The notes under the pieces: generated by a model | The model's input: the letters and a program-made list of their open reading frames with translations, nothing else | The model's database searches: none | What the model was told of the DNA's origin: nothing | Shown: piece by piece, positions 5,836 through 6,070 of the stretch | How the letters are laid out: every line of letters begins with the position of its first letter | Numbering within the stretch: the first letter of the stretch is position 1 | Position numbers and translations under genes: made by a program | Assembly (NCBI GenBank): GCA_003543635.1 | Contig: DNAE01000063.1 | Span: forward strand, 1-6,070 | DNA: 6,070 nt | DNA from: Clostridiales bacterium | GTDB taxonomy: Bacteria > Bacillota > Clostridia > Saccharofermentanales > Saccharofermentanaceae | Direction: 5' to 3'

Positions 5836-6070
5836 CTGTATATCTCTCGAATCCGTCCTTATTTATCTTATACGTCAGGTCACCGTCCCCGGACTCCACT
5901 ATCCTTCCCTTGACCAGGATATGGGTCCTGTCCACGTCAAGGGCTTCCAGGATCGCTGCGTTGTGGGTGATTATGATAAGCGTTCCGCCGTACTTCTCCT
6001 TGTAGGCCTTAATGCCCTGGGAGACAGTCCTCACGGCATCCACATCAAGCCCCGAATCCGTCTCATCCAA
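5828..6070 (-). CDS. sufC: SufC, Fe-S cluster assembly ATPase (3' part only; gene runs off the right edge)
   Basis: This is the C-terminal 80 residues of the ABC-type ATPase that binds SufB and SufD and drives the conformational change of the SufBCD scaffold in the cytosol. The window opens inside the Walker B motif: the first codons read L-D-E-T-D-S-G-L-D, giving the catalytic glutamate and the D-loop. The H-loop follows as I-I-I-T-H-N, and the tail has the SufC-type K-G-R-I-V-E-S-G-D segment. Walker A, the Q-loop and the signature motif lie outside the window. The first codon is TTG (bases 6068-6070), but it is an internal leucine, not a start. Full-length family members have about 250 residues, so roughly two thirds is missing because of the window edge, not a mutation. 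The stop lies 8 nt inside sufB (shared ATGGCTGA), pointing to translational coupling. Assignment to SufC over another ABC protein is secured by the motifs and by sufB directly downstream. Confidence 0.95.
   Translation of the reverse strand: MDETDSGLDVDAVRTVSQGIKAYKEKYGGTLIIITHNAAILEALDVDRTHILVKGRIVESGDGDLTYKINKDGFERYTDG

Noticed and set aside
1..6070. CRISPR arrays, tRNA/rRNA genes, insertion sequences, toxin-antitoxin or defence genes
   Set aside because: Reading both strands showed none; nearly all bases are taken by the tightly packed minus-strand genes.

Overview
This is a bacterial window read entirely from the minus strand. Seven genes run head to tail from base 6070 down to base 37, with almost no space between them. 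The first five, in transcription order, are sufC (3' end only), sufB, sufD, sufS and sufU. This is a SUF iron-sulfur cluster assembly operon in the C-B-D-S-U order, which I associate from memory with Clostridia-type Bacillota (and some Thermotogae). Bacilli usually use C-D-S-U-B and proteobacteria use A-B-C-D-S-E. A zinc-type SufU scaffold-like sulfurtransferase in place of SufE, near-balanced base composition, AGA/AGG and ATA codons and a TTG start all suit an anaerobic clostridial organism, but genus cannot be fixed from this sequence.

Region 1762-6070 is the SUF operon. SufS (PLP cysteine desulfurase) removes sulfur from cysteine and passes it to SufU, which hands it to the SufB-SufC-SufD complex. 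SufC is the ATPase, and SufB and SufD are the beta-helix scaffold on which the cluster is built. Every junction is translationally tight: sufC/sufB overlap by 8 nt, sufB/sufD are 8 nt apart, sufD/sufS overlap as ATGA, and sufS/sufU share one base (TGATG). All catalytic residues I could check are present, so the system looks intact and functional. No sufA, sufE or IscR/SufR-type regulator is visible; the operon promoter lies beyond the right edge.

Region 37-1761 holds two genes for membrane proteins of unknown function. A 171-residue, two-helix protein with a possible DUF3592-like soluble domain is followed 14 nt later by a 379-residue protein. The latter has two N-terminal zinc ribbons (eight cysteines) and two C-terminal membrane helices, and is related to the 'TFIIB-type zinc ribbon-containing protein' family of Bacillota. 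The 55-nt gap between sufU and this pair has a perfect extended -10 element (TGTTATAAT) and no visible terminator. The pair may therefore have its own promoter and also receive read-through from the suf operon. The start of the 171-residue gene is unusual: a TTG overlapped by the stop of a possible five-codon leader ORF.

Bases 1-36 may hold the first codons of a further gene. I see no RNA gene, CRISPR array, insertion sequence or new defence or mobile system. The window is mostly ordinary housekeeping, and its least explained part is the membrane-protein pair and its start region.
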